Shown: piece by piece, positions 40,999 through 48,478 of the stretch | How positions within the stretch are numbered: position 1 is the first letter of the stretch | Layout of the letters: every line of letters begins with the position of its first letter | Assembly (NCBI GenBank): GCA_016867815.1 | Contig: VGIR01000001.1 | Span: 1-64,000 of the forward strand | Source: a candidate division WOR-3 bacterium | GTDB lineage: Bacteria; Hydrothermota; Tepidihabitantia; Tepidihabitantales; Tepidihabitantaceae | Reading direction: 5' to 3' | DNA: 64,000 nt | Made by a program: the position numbers and the translations under genes | Notes under the pieces: generated by a model | Seen by the model: only the letters and a program-made list of their open reading frames with translations | What the model was told of the DNA's origin: nothing | Database searches by the model: none

Positions 40999-41454
40999 TC
41001 AGCGCGCCGGCTTCTCCATCCGGATGTGCGTGCCGTCTGCACCGGCACCGCGGAAACCCAGCCGGCAGTAGAACTCAACCGCCCGCCGGTTCACCTTCAG
41101 AACCTGCAGCCGCACGGGCAAGCCGTGGCTGGCCGCCTGCGCGATGACTCGGCTCATGCAGGCCGTGCCGATTCCCTTGCCCTGGTGCTCGGGCAGCAGA
41201 AGGAGCTGGTTGACCTTCAGGCAGCCAGGTTCGTGGGAGAGGGCGAGGATGCCGATTTTGCACCCTGATGACTCGATGACCTGGAAATCCTGAGACCCGA
41301 ACCGTCTGTCGTGCAGCCGGCGCTGCTCCTGTTCATCCCAGCCCCAAACCTGGCGCACGTAGCCGCCCAGCGTCAGCTTCTTCACTTCGAATGCGAACTC
41401 ACTGTCGTCGCAGGTGGCCTGACGCAGGCTGAACACCACCCCCGGTGCGGTCAT
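40999..41454 (-). CDS. GNAT-family N-acetyltransferase
   Basis: A cytoplasmic acetyltransferase of 151 residues. The acetyl-CoA-binding motif is QLLLLPEHQGKGIGTACMSRV (about 80-100), and the C-terminal NRRAVEFYCRLGFRGAG is the usual GNAT ending. The acceptor is unknown. The ATG at 41454 lies six bases after a TGGAAT -10 box with no ribosome site, so it is leaderless. Confidence 0.87.
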   Translation of the reverse strand: MTAPGVVFSLRQATCDDSEFAFEVKKLTLGGYVRQVWGWDEQEQRRLHDRRFGSQDFQVIESSGCKIGILALSHEPGCLKVNQLLLLPEHQGKGIGTACMSRVIAQAASHGLPVRLQVLKVNRRAVEFYCRLGFRGAGADGTHIRMEKPAR

Positions 41455-41460
41455 GGCCCG

Positions 41461-41488
41461 ATTCCAGACGGAGATGAGCCGGCGTCAA
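41461..41488 (-). promoter_or_regulatory. promoter of the GNAT gene (leaderless)
   Basis: On the minus strand TTGACG (41488-41483), a 16-bp spacer, TGGAAT (41466-41461), then six bases to the ATG. Confidence 0.6.
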
Positions 41489-41595
41489 ACGTGCGCGGAG
41501 TAGTGGTCGGCATCAGCCGGCCGGAATCTGTGGTGGGCAGTCTCGACATCGCCGACCGGAAATTCCATGCTGCGACCCCGGAACTCCCCGACAAC

Positions 41596-42266
41596 TCAGC
41601 CAGTGAATGCATAGAGGGCGGGCAGCCAGTGATGCCCGGGATGGCAGACTCCGAGAGCATCGACCAGCCAGCGTCGCTGGCCGGCAGTCAGCGCCTCGAC
41701 GACCGCGGCGAAGTCCTCTTCGCCAGCCGCCGAAGGATGAGCGGCCTTGTAGAGCAGCACCACCTCCGGCGTCAAGTAGGGAGTGTCCGGTTGCGCCAGC
41801 CTGCCCAGGCCTGACCGCGGGAGCGTGACTCCGGGATTGCGGCGGAAGACCCAGTTCTCCTCCCTGGATTCGTTGAGAAGTTCTCGACTTCCGGGTCTCC
41901 GCCCGGACCCCGGGCATGGACTTCGTGGACGGGCAGGCTGAGCCACTCGCGCTCGTCCCATGATTCGAGCATGTGGCTGCGGCGCTTGACTACCTTCTGG
42001 AACTGCCAGCCTGCGAGATGGTCGCGCAACCTGATCTGGTCTTCTCGAAAGATCGCCACATCGATGTCATGGTGCTTTCTCGTGACGCGTCCGAGGAACA
42101 AGTCCAGCGCCCACCCGCCGGCAACGTACCAAGGCCTTGTGAACGTGGAGAACAGGTCGGCAACCGGGCACAAGGCCTCGAATCCCCTCGATAGGCTGTT
42201 GCTGGCGGGGAGTTTGCGGGAACGCGCCCGCGTTTCGTCTCCGCCCAGGTGGCGTCGAGCCTTCAT
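41596..42266 (-). pseudogene. frameshifted nucleotidyltransferase (aminoglycoside-2''-adenylyltransferase-like)
   Basis: Two overlapping frames together make one protein of about 220 residues. The 5' part from ATG 42266 carries PWYVAGGWALDLFLGR and KHHDIDVAIFREDQ, the nucleotidyltransferase core of the aminoglycoside-2''-adenylyltransferase-like family. After GGDPEVE near 41885 the sense continues in another frame as LLNESREENWVFRRNPGVTL, then DTPYLTPEVVLLYKAAH and a C-terminus ending LYAFTG at 41596. A single-base indel near 41875-41890 would restore the frame. It may be a true pseudogene or a sequencing/assembly error. The promoter is intact and leaderless. The family also includes proteins that do not act on antibiotics. 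Confidence 0.75.
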
Positions 42267-42273
42267 CGCGGAG

Positions 42274-42301
42274 ATGATAGACTCGCGGGCGGGGCAGTCA
42301 A
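42274..42301 (-). promoter_or_regulatory. promoter of the frameshifted nucleotidyltransferase
   Basis: On the minus strand TTGACT (42301-42296), a 16-bp spacer, TATCAT (42279-42274), then seven bases to ATG 42266. Confidence 0.65.
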
Positions 42302-42772
42302 GCCGCAGGGTCACCCCAAGGGGTTACAGGTGCACGTGCGGCGACCAAAGGAAGCCGCGTACACCGCCTTAGGGGCGGAGCCCCTGAGGAGCGGGGTTTG
42401 GGGTGAACCGAAGCGGGCGCGGGTGTCAAATCAGAGGGGAGATGGACCAAGGGATCAAGGCAGCAAGGGAACGAGTGGCTGGAAGCGGTCAGCCGGTTCG
42501 GGCCTGCGCTTGGGCTAGCTTGATACTCGCAGCTTGAGGCTAGCGGGCTACGCCCGCGCCAATCTGCAATCTGCAGTCAGCAATCTGAAGTGCCTCGTGG
42601 GAGCTTCCCGAAATGGAGTGCCCGTCCCTGCTTCCGTCCGTCAACCTCCAGCTCCGCGGCGCAGCCGCTCGGGTGTCCCGAGGCTTCCCGAAACTGCGTG
42701 CCTGTCCGTCATACTTGGCTTCCAGACCGCGGGTCAAACCAGGTTCGACATTGCCGAGATTCCTCCTGGCGA
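42302..42772. repeat. gene-free repeat region, composite copy B
   Basis: There is no gene. From about 42455 it holds composite-repeat words shared with copies A, C and D: GGAAGCGGTCAGCCGG, GGGCTAGCTTGATACTCG, AATCTGCAATCTGCAGTC, GTGGGAGCTTCCCGAAATGG. Before that are only a short GC-rich inverted segment near 42370 (GGGGCGGAGCCCC) and unremarkable sequence. Confidence 0.7.
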
Positions 42773-43960
42773 TCATCTCAAGTGGCCCCAGAGCTTCCGG
42801 ACGTCGGCCGCTTGTGCGATGCGGGCGTTGAACTCCGAGGCAGTGAGTTGCCGCCAGTCCGGATTCGGAGACTGCGCGCGCGCCCGCTCCAGGTTTCCCG
42901 CATTGATCCAGCCCTGGATGGGAGTCACGCCCTGGTTCGATGAGATCGGCTGGGTGTAGATCCAGCCATCGCAGAACATCGACGGACGGAAGTCATCGTA
43001 GCCTCTCGCATAGAGGGCATTCCTGACCCGCAGGTTCCCGAACGGGGACCCGGCAAGATCGAATCCGACTGCACGCGGTCCCGATGGCAGGCCCTGCATG
43101 AGCGCGTCGATCACGCCGTCGGCGGCGCAGACCCACCTGTCGTCCATTCCCTTTGGACCCGGCCACGGCGCGTGCAGGAACACAGTGACCGCCCGCTTGC
43201 CGAGCTTCCGGTAGACGAAGTTGCCCATGCGCCGATCCTCGAAGCGCACGAACTTGCCGTCGATGACAATCGGGTGCAGGAAGCCGCTGAGCGCGTGGTG
43301 GATGCCGGAATAGACCAGCACCTTCTCGCCCGCGCCGACCGCGTCGAGGATGACCTGGGCCCAGTGCTCTTCACCGCCGCCGCGCCAAACCTTGGCCTTG
43401 AGCGAGTCCACATCCATGTCCGCGCGTGTCCGGAAGTAGCTCCAATCCGGCGAGTCATTTACGCCCAGGATTCGGAATCGCGGCGCGCCTGGCGCGAGCT
43501 TCCGATTCAGCTCCCAGCCGGCCCGGAACAGGTCCACGTACTCCTGGTAGCCCCAGAGCACGAACTGGCTGAAGACGATCGTGCGCGCGAGCCCCTCGTC
43601 CCACGTCGGCTTGGCAAGGAGCGAATCGATCAAGGCCTGGTCCTCCCGGCGGGCGAACTCGGTGGCGAAGGTGCGAACACCGGCCCGGTAGAGCGGCTCG
43701 AATAGCGACTGGACGAAGAGCAGATCGTGCTTCAGGTAGTGCGCCTCACCCAGGAAGACAACATCGTGGCTGCCGAAGAGACCGACGACGTAGTCCGTGG
43801 GAGGCTTACTGTGCTCGGCCAGCCACGACGCGAGCGACGCCTTCAGTGCCGGATCGATCGGCGGCGCGCTCCTGTCTCCACACCCCAGCAAACAGAGAGC
43901 CGCAAGCGCGCAGGCAAACAACACTCGGATTGGCATCATGGAGTCGGTTCGCATCTTCAT
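42773..43960 (-). CDS. ChaN-like lipoprotein
   Basis: A predicted lipoprotein of 395 residues. The signal ends in a lipobox (ALCLLGC). A GEAH motif in VVFLGEAHYLKHDLLFVQSL resembles the start of the ChaN/Tiki fold (EreA/ChaN-like), as do VRTFATEFARREDQ, ILGVNDSPDW and GEKVLVYSGIHHALSG. The overall relation is by eye. ChaN-type proteins bind haem or act as metal hydrolases; the activity here is unknown. The start is ATG 43960, seven bases after the -10 box. The longer frame up to 44083 is made of repeat DNA. Confidence 0.75.
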   Translation of the reverse strand: MKMRTDSMMPIRVLFACALAALCLLGCGDRSAPPIDPALKASLASWLAEHSKPPTDYVVGLFGSHDVVFLGEAHYLKHDLLFVQSLFEPLYRAGVRTFATEFARREDQALIDSLLAKPTWDEGLARTIVFSQFVLWGYQEYVDLFRAGWELNRKLAPGAPRFRILGVNDSPDWSYFRTRADMDVDSLKAKVWRGGGEEHWAQVILDAVGAGEKVLVYSGIHHALSGFLHPIVIDGKFVRFEDRRMGNFVYRKLGKRAVTVFLHAPWPGPKGMDDRWVCAADGVIDALMQGLPSGPRAVGFDLAGSPFGNLRVRNALYARGYDDFRPSMFCDGWIYTQPISSNQGVTPIQGWINAGNLERARAQSPNPDWRQLTASEFNARIAQAADVRKLWGHLR

Positions 43961-43967
43961 TGGCGGG

Positions 43968-43996
43968 ATTCTAGGACTGGCGGGCGGGGGTGTCAA
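43968..43996 (-). promoter_or_regulatory. promoter of the ChaN-like gene (leaderless)
   Basis: On the minus strand TTGACA (43996-43991), a 17-bp spacer, TAGAAT (43973-43968), then seven bases to ATG 43960. Confidence 0.68.
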
Positions 43997-44027
43997 ATGG
44001 AAGGGGAGAGGGGTCGAGGAATCCAGT

Positions 44028-44185
44028 GGTCTAGTGATCCAGTGGTCAAGTGGTCGGCTGCTGACGGTCTGGCCAATCTGCAATCTGCAGTCTGCAATCC
44101 GAAATGCCTCGTGGGAGCTTCCCGAAATGGGGAGCCTGTCCCTGGCTCACTGATGCCGAATAGGTGACTGTCCCTCATCTCTCGT
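44028..44185. repeat. composite intergenic repeat, copy C
   Basis: Starts with CCAGTGGTCTAGTGATCCAG units, then AATCTGCAATCTGCAGTCTG, GTGGGAGCTTCCCGAAATGG, and GCCGAATAGGTGACTGTCCC. The last word also ends copy D. The sequence from 44186 to 44339 shows nothing further that I can identify. Confidence 0.75.
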
Positions 44186-44339
44186 TACACATCGTGTCCC
44201 CATTTCTCCGCAGCCAGCTGGTGGCCTATGGCCTGCGTCTGCGCCAGGCGCAAAGAGAGTCACGGCCAGCTCAGTATCGCGGCAATGTCTGAGACCGAGC
44301 CGCTTATCTGATACCGGGCTGCCGTGCTCTCAAGATGGC

Positions 44340-46661
44340 TTAGTGCTGGACGATGACCTTATCTTTGGTCCTGTTTCGGCCCACTTCGAGGCTGACGAAA
44401 TAGACCCCGGCCGGCACCGATTTCAGGTCGACGTTGAGCGTCGCAGACCGGGCAACCGACAGCAGTCGGATCAGCCTGCCGGCCACGTCGTGCACGGTCA
44501 GGCTGCCCGTCTGGCCGGGCGGAATCTGGAGTCGCACCTTGACCCCGCTTCTGGCGGGATTGCCGAGTACGGACAGCATCGGCCCCAGGACTCCGGGTTT
44601 CTGTTCCTCGATACTATATGGGTCGTCGCGGTAGACGTAGAGCCTGCTTGTGGTCGCCTTGAACACACGGTTGTCGATGGCGTCCCACGCCATGCTGCGA
44701 GAATTGATGGGGTCAAGCCGGGTCACGACCGAGTCGTAGCGACAATCCACGACCGCGCCGTATCTGAGGTAGAGCTTGTCGTTCCGGTCGTCCATCAGGC
44801 CTGAGTAGGTGAATCCGGCATCGATCGTATCGACGATTGCGCCCAGGGCACAGTCGAAGACCAGAGTCTGGCTGCTGCCGCACATGTAGAGCTTGCCCAG
44901 CCGTCGGTTCAGGAACATGGCGTCGACGATCCAGGGCAGGATCTCGGATGAGATGACCGAGTCCCCCAGCACATCGATGGTGAACATCATCGTCGGCGAC
45001 TGGTCGATGTAATAGAGCAGGCCGAGGTCGAGATTCAAGGTCATCTTACCACGATAGGAGCCGCCCACAAGGTCGAAGGTCTTGACCACAGAGTCGCCCA
45101 CCGGGTCAAGGGCGCGTACAGTCGGCTTGTCCCCGCAGGCAAAGAAAACTCGGTTGGAGCGCGGGTCGTAGACCGCGCAAGGAACGTGGTCGTCCAGCTC
45201 GAAGAGCGGGATCGCGGTGTCCCGCAGGCAGTCGTAGGCGTATACCGAGTCGGCATCGGAGCCGTCGAAGATGTACATCTTGTTGAGGTACGGGACCATC
45301 ACCGGCCTGGGGCGGTCGATGGCGGCCATCGCCAGGGTCCTGACCAGGCTGTCAGCGTTGCAGTCGATGATTCGGAGCGTGCCGTAGTCAGCCACGTAGA
45401 GACGGTTGAGGGCCGGGTTCAGCACCGGCTGGGCGTATGTGCCGTAGACCCCGCCGGGAATGTGCTTCGGCGTACCGAATGTGCTGTCAAGGATGAGGAC
45501 CTCATCGTGCCCAGTGCAGAGCAGGTAGAGCTTGTTGCCGGCCGGGTTGTGGACCATCTGCCGGGGTAGATAGGCAGCGTAGTTCACAGTGCCCACGACC
45601 GAGTCGACCGCGGCGTCGATGGCGAAGGCGAGATCGCCCGGGGATGTCACTCCGTATACTTCATTGCTGTTTGGCCAAAATGCAAGGGCCACGATGTCGT
45701 GAGTGGGTACGGTTGGGATGGGAACCACAGCCGCAAGGTGGTCGTTCGAGTCCGTCACAAGCACCTCGGTAGGATCGTACCAGCCCAGATAGGTACTTCC
45801 GTTCGCCGTATTGACCGCGACGGACGAGAGCGATCCTGCAGCTAGGGTTCGTGTCGAATCGGTTTGGCAATCTATCACGCACAACGAGTCAGTGACCAGA
45901 CACGCCAACCGGTCAGTGAATGGGTTGTAGACCAGCGCCAGAAGCTCATCCAGCTCGAGCGCCGGTGTCACGCCGATTACCTTCAGCGAATCAGTGCTCA
46001 CTATGGTCAGCCCGGTGTCCCCGGCCACGCAGTAGAGCTTGTGCGAAACGGTGCTCAGTGCCAGCTTTGATACGTCGTCGTTTCCGACCGGAACACTCGC
46101 CAGCAAAGTATCGGCGGTGCAGTCGACCACGCTGAGTGAATTCGACTGGGTTCCGACGTACAGCCGATTCCAGGCTGAATCCCATAGCAGAGCCGAGACG
46201 TCGGCTCCTATTCCAACGGCGGTCAGCACGGAATCGCCGTCGGGGTCGAACACGAAGAGCGTCTCCGAGGACGTCGACCCCAGGTAGAGCCGGTCGGACG
46301 CCGGGCTGTATGCGAGTGAACTCGGTCTGAAGGGCAGAGCAGTCACGCTCAGGACCGTGTCCGCAGCGGCATCGAGTATGACTGCCGAATCCCGCAACAC
46401 ATACCCCTTGCCGCTCGGCGGACAGAAAATCACCAAGCCCGTCGAGCCGGGGCCGCGAATCTTCTCCATGGTTACGGGGCTGAATACCTGTATGGGGCTG
46501 GACTCGATGTAGACGTTGCCGGATATCGGGTTGACGACGATGCCGCCGGTCAGGCTGATGCCGCCGAGGGTGTCGCCGATCACGACTTGGCGCTCCAGCC
46601 ACTGGCCGGAGCAAATGGATGTAACCGCGATGACGAAAACGAGCAGTGCGCTTCTCTTCAT
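44340..46661 (-). CDS. secreted YVTN/beta-propeller protein with T9SS C-terminal domain
   Basis: An exported cargo protein of 773 residues. A signal peptide (SALLVFVIAVTSICSGQ) is followed by a long array of propeller strands in which N-x(1-3)-LY and ATDSV-type blades recur (SDRLYLGSTSSETLFVFDP, WNRLYVGTQSNSLSVVDC, NGSTYLGWYD, NKLYLLCTGHDEVLILDS). The C-terminal 85 residues are a T9SS type A module: LTVHDVAGRLIRLLSV, SVPAGVYFVSLEVG, ending KVIVQH. The ATG has AAGGAGG six bases upstream. It is probably a surface or released protein with unknown ligand. Confidence 0.88.
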   Translation of the reverse strand: MKRSALLVFVIAVTSICSGQWLERQVVIGDTLGGISLTGGIVVNPISGNVYIESSPIQVFSPVTMEKIRGPGSTGLVIFCPPSGKGYVLRDSAVILDAAADTVLSVTALPFRPSSLAYSPASDRLYLGSTSSETLFVFDPDGDSVLTAVGIGADVSALLWDSAWNRLYVGTQSNSLSVVDCTADTLLASVPVGNDDVSKLALSTVSHKLYCVAGDTGLTIVSTDSLKVIGVTPALELDELLALVYNPFTDRLACLVTDSLCVIDCQTDSTRTLAAGSLSSVAVNTANGSTYLGWYDPTEVLVTDSNDHLAAVVPIPTVPTHDIVALAFWPNSNEVYGVTSPGDLAFAIDAAVDSVVGTVNYAAYLPRQMVHNPAGNKLYLLCTGHDEVLILDSTFGTPKHIPGGVYGTYAQPVLNPALNRLYVADYGTLRIIDCNADSLVRTLAMAAIDRPRPVMVPYLNKMYIFDGSDADSVYAYDCLRDTAIPLFELDDHVPCAVYDPRSNRVFFACGDKPTVRALDPVGDSVVKTFDLVGGSYRGKMTLNLDLGLLYYIDQSPTMMFTIDVLGDSVISSEILPWIVDAMFLNRRLGKLYMCGSSQTLVFDCALGAIVDTIDAGFTYSGLMDDRNDKLYLRYGAVVDCRYDSVVTRLDPINSRSMAWDAIDNRVFKATTSRLYVYRDDPYSIEEQKPGVLGPMLSVLGNPARSGVKVRLQIPPGQTGSLTVHDVAGRLIRLLSVARSATLNVDLKSVPAGVYFVSLEVGRNRTKDKVIVQH

Positions 46662-46677
46662 CGCACCTCCTTAAACC

Positions 46678-46705
46678 ATGATACTACACTCCTGATGTTT
46701 GTCAA
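46678..46705 (-). promoter_or_regulatory. promoter of the YVTN cargo gene
   Basis: On the minus strand TTGACA (46705-46700), a 16-bp spacer, TATCAT (46683-46678), then a short leader with AAGGAGG. Confidence 0.68.
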
Positions 46706-46734
46706 TTCTGCACGTATCAGAGTCGAGTCAAGCT

Positions 46735-47065
46735 GGCAGAGGGCTGGGGACGAGGGATTGGGGGCTGGGGATTAGGGACGGCGGTCTGAGGCAGACGATG
46801 TCAGAAGCCAGATTGAAGAAGTCAGAAGCACAGGGGATAGGATCGAGTGGCCGGAAGCCGTCAGCCGGCTCGGACCTGCGCCTGGGCTAGCTTGATGCTT
46901 GCGGCTTGAAGCTGTAAGCCGGACAACTGCTCACTGCTACCTTCCTAACTGCTAACTCGCTGCCTGCGGCAGCGCGATGTCCCGAAGCTTCCCGAAATGG
47001 GGTGCGTGGCCGTGGTTCACTGTTGCCGAATAGGTGACTGTCCCTCATTTCTCCTCATTTCTCCC
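46735..47065. repeat. repeat-filled intergenic region, composite copy D
   Basis: The 46735-46800 part holds GGGGATTGGGGGCTGGGGA units, like those inside addA. From 46845 the composite repeat runs through GGAAGCCGTCAGCCGGCTCG, TGCTTGCGGCTTGAAGC, CTGCTACCTTCCTAACTGC, GCAGCGCGATGTCCCGAAGC and GCCGAATAGGTGACTGTCCC. No gene is seen. Confidence 0.8.
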
Positions 47066-47098
47066 ATTGTGGAGTGAGAGACTAGCACCGCCAGGCTC

Positions 47099-47179
47099 TT
47101 ACTTCTGTTTCGCTGGCTTCGGCGTGGGAGTAGGTGCTGGTTTCGGCTTGGGCTTCGGGGACTGCTGTCTAGTCTTCAC
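47099..47179 (-). CDS. 26-residue Lys/Pro-rich small ORF
   Basis: The GTG at 47179 has AAGGA five bases upstream and overlaps the end of the preceding gene. The product starts MKTRQQSPKPKPKPAPTP and ends AKQK. It may be a real small gene at the end of the AIPR operon, or chance. It is too short for homology by eye. Confidence 0.3.
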   Translation of the reverse strand: MKTRQQSPKPKPKPAPTPTPKPAKQK

Positions 47180-47561
47180 GGTGTTCCTTGACTCCGGAAG
47201 TGGTAGTTGAGGCAGTCATCTGCCTCGGCTTCTTCTTCTTGGACTGGCGAGAAGGGATGTGAGACGGGAGAGACGCGAGACGACACATTTCCGCGCGGAA
47301 TCCCAGAAGCATGGAGTCGCCGCAGATATCTGAAGGCACCCTCGGGCCCAGCACTTGTCTGAGTATCACACGGACGGCATTTGCCTCAGCCGGCATGCCG
47401 GCTCTTATCAGAGCGCGATGTGCTTGCTCCAGTCGGACGCGCGCCAATTTGACGCTGGCGACCCTGCCCGAAGGTGCGGGACGCCTCTTCACCTTTGCCT
47501 GCTTGGTCACTCCGCCGGTCGGTGTCCTCTTGCGGGCACGATGACTAGGGTTGCGTGGCAT
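47169..47561 (-). CDS. basic protein of unknown function in the AIPR operon
   Basis: A protein of 130 residues, strongly basic at both ends (PRNPSHRARKR; SRQSKKKKPRQ). The middle (SVKLARVRLEQAHRALIRAG, AEANAVRVILRQVLG) looks helical. No family is recognised. The ATG at 47561 has GGAG six bases upstream and overlaps the preceding gene by 17 bases, so it is translated from the same message. Its charge would suit nucleic-acid binding, but that is only an inference from composition. Confidence 0.65.
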   Translation of the reverse strand: MPRNPSHRARKRTPTGGVTKQAKVKRRPAPSGRVASVKLARVRLEQAHRALIRAGMPAEANAVRVILRQVLGPRVPSDICGDSMLLGFRAEMCRLASLPSHIPSRQSKKKKPRQMTASTTTSGVKEHRED

Positions 47562-48303
47562 TTGTGCTCCTTTCCAATCGGTCAACTAAGCGGTGAAGTC
47601 GTGAGGCCGTCCACCCGACTTCGTTGGCTTCGCCTTCGCTCTTCCCGAACAGGCTCCTTCGACCTGCCTTGACATGAGTGTAGATCAGCACGGTGTCGAC
47701 GTTGTCCGCTAGCAGAACATCGAACTGCCTGTCGTCCGATTCATTGGGTTCTAGCCTCATGTAGCGCAGTCCTGGTGCGGCGAGCTCCTTCTCGTAGAGC
47801 AAGGGCCAGTCGATCTCGCTCTCTTGGTCAGCAACCAGATCCGCGTTGGGCGCTTGGCCGAGTTCCGCGGCGGGCCAGGGCAGAACCTGCTGCACCCACA
47901 CTAACATACGGCTGGGCGCGAGGGTAACGTTGCCCTTGTTCTCCAACTGGACTCCGACCCGTAGTAGGCGCATGTGGTCGGTCAGACGGACATGGGACAC
48001 CTTCAGGGATACATTCGCCTGTGGGTAGTTCGCTCTCTTTCGTACAAAGAGGAAGTACGTCCAGATGCCGCCTACCGACAGGGCCAGTATCGTAGAGATG
48101 TCGACTATCGGCTTAGTGATGTCCGCGAACGCCTTAGCAACTTCAACGAGCGACGCGCCCGGCGGCTCCGTCGAATGGGGTACGCACAGCGGTGGCAGAG
48201 GCACCAGCGAGTGACGCCATGCCCAGTAGTTCAGGCCAAGCATCGCGGCCGGTAGCAGTAGGATCCACCAGTTCCGCCTGATGTAGGCTAGCATCTTGCG
48301 CAT
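47545..48303 (-). CDS. two-helix membrane protein of unknown function
   Basis: A protein of 252 residues with a membrane helix at about 11-30 (WWILLLPAAMLGLNYWAW) and a second near 65-87 (STILALSVGGIWTYFLFV). A beta-rich soluble domain (about 95-230) follows, with ANVSLKVSHVRLTDHMRLLRV and VQLENKGNVTLAPSRM. The family is not recognised. It lies between the AIPR gene with its small companion upstream and the basic protein downstream. A membrane partner is common in abortive-infection systems, so it could be an effector or anchor here; this is speculative. Confidence 0.7.
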   Translation of the reverse strand: MRKMLAYIRRNWWILLLPAAMLGLNYWAWRHSLVPLPPLCVPHSTEPPGASLVEVAKAFADITKPIVDISTILALSVGGIWTYFLFVRKRANYPQANVSLKVSHVRLTDHMRLLRVGVQLENKGNVTLAPSRMLVWVQQVLPWPAAELGQAPNADLVADQESEIDWPLLYEKELAAPGLRYMRLEPNESDDRQFDVLLADNVDTVLIYTHVKAGRRSLFGKSEGEANEVGWTASRLHRLVDRLERSTNATQP

Positions 48304-48318
48304 GGCCCTTCTAGTGCG

Positions 48319-48468
48319 TCACTTGCCGCCTCGTATGGATGGCTCGCGGCTCAGTTTCATCCTAAGTAGATCGAGCGGCCCTCCTGGCTGGAGGATGGGC
48401 TCTGCCAAGCCAAGCACGTAGCTCGCGAACCTCGTGCAGGAGCATAGAAGTGGGCCGTTCTTCACCAT
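48319..48468 (-). CDS. 49-residue ORF downstream of the AIPR gene
   Basis: The ATG at 48468 begins ten bases after the AIPR stop. The peptide starts MVKNGPLLCSCTRFASY and ends IRGGK, with two Cys near the start. No ribosome site is obvious. It may be a small gene of the operon or an open gap. It is too short to identify. Confidence 0.35.
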   Translation of the reverse strand: MVKNGPLLCSCTRFASYVLGLAEPILQPGGPLDLLRMKLSREPSIRGGK

Positions 48469-48478
48469 CGCGGCCACG

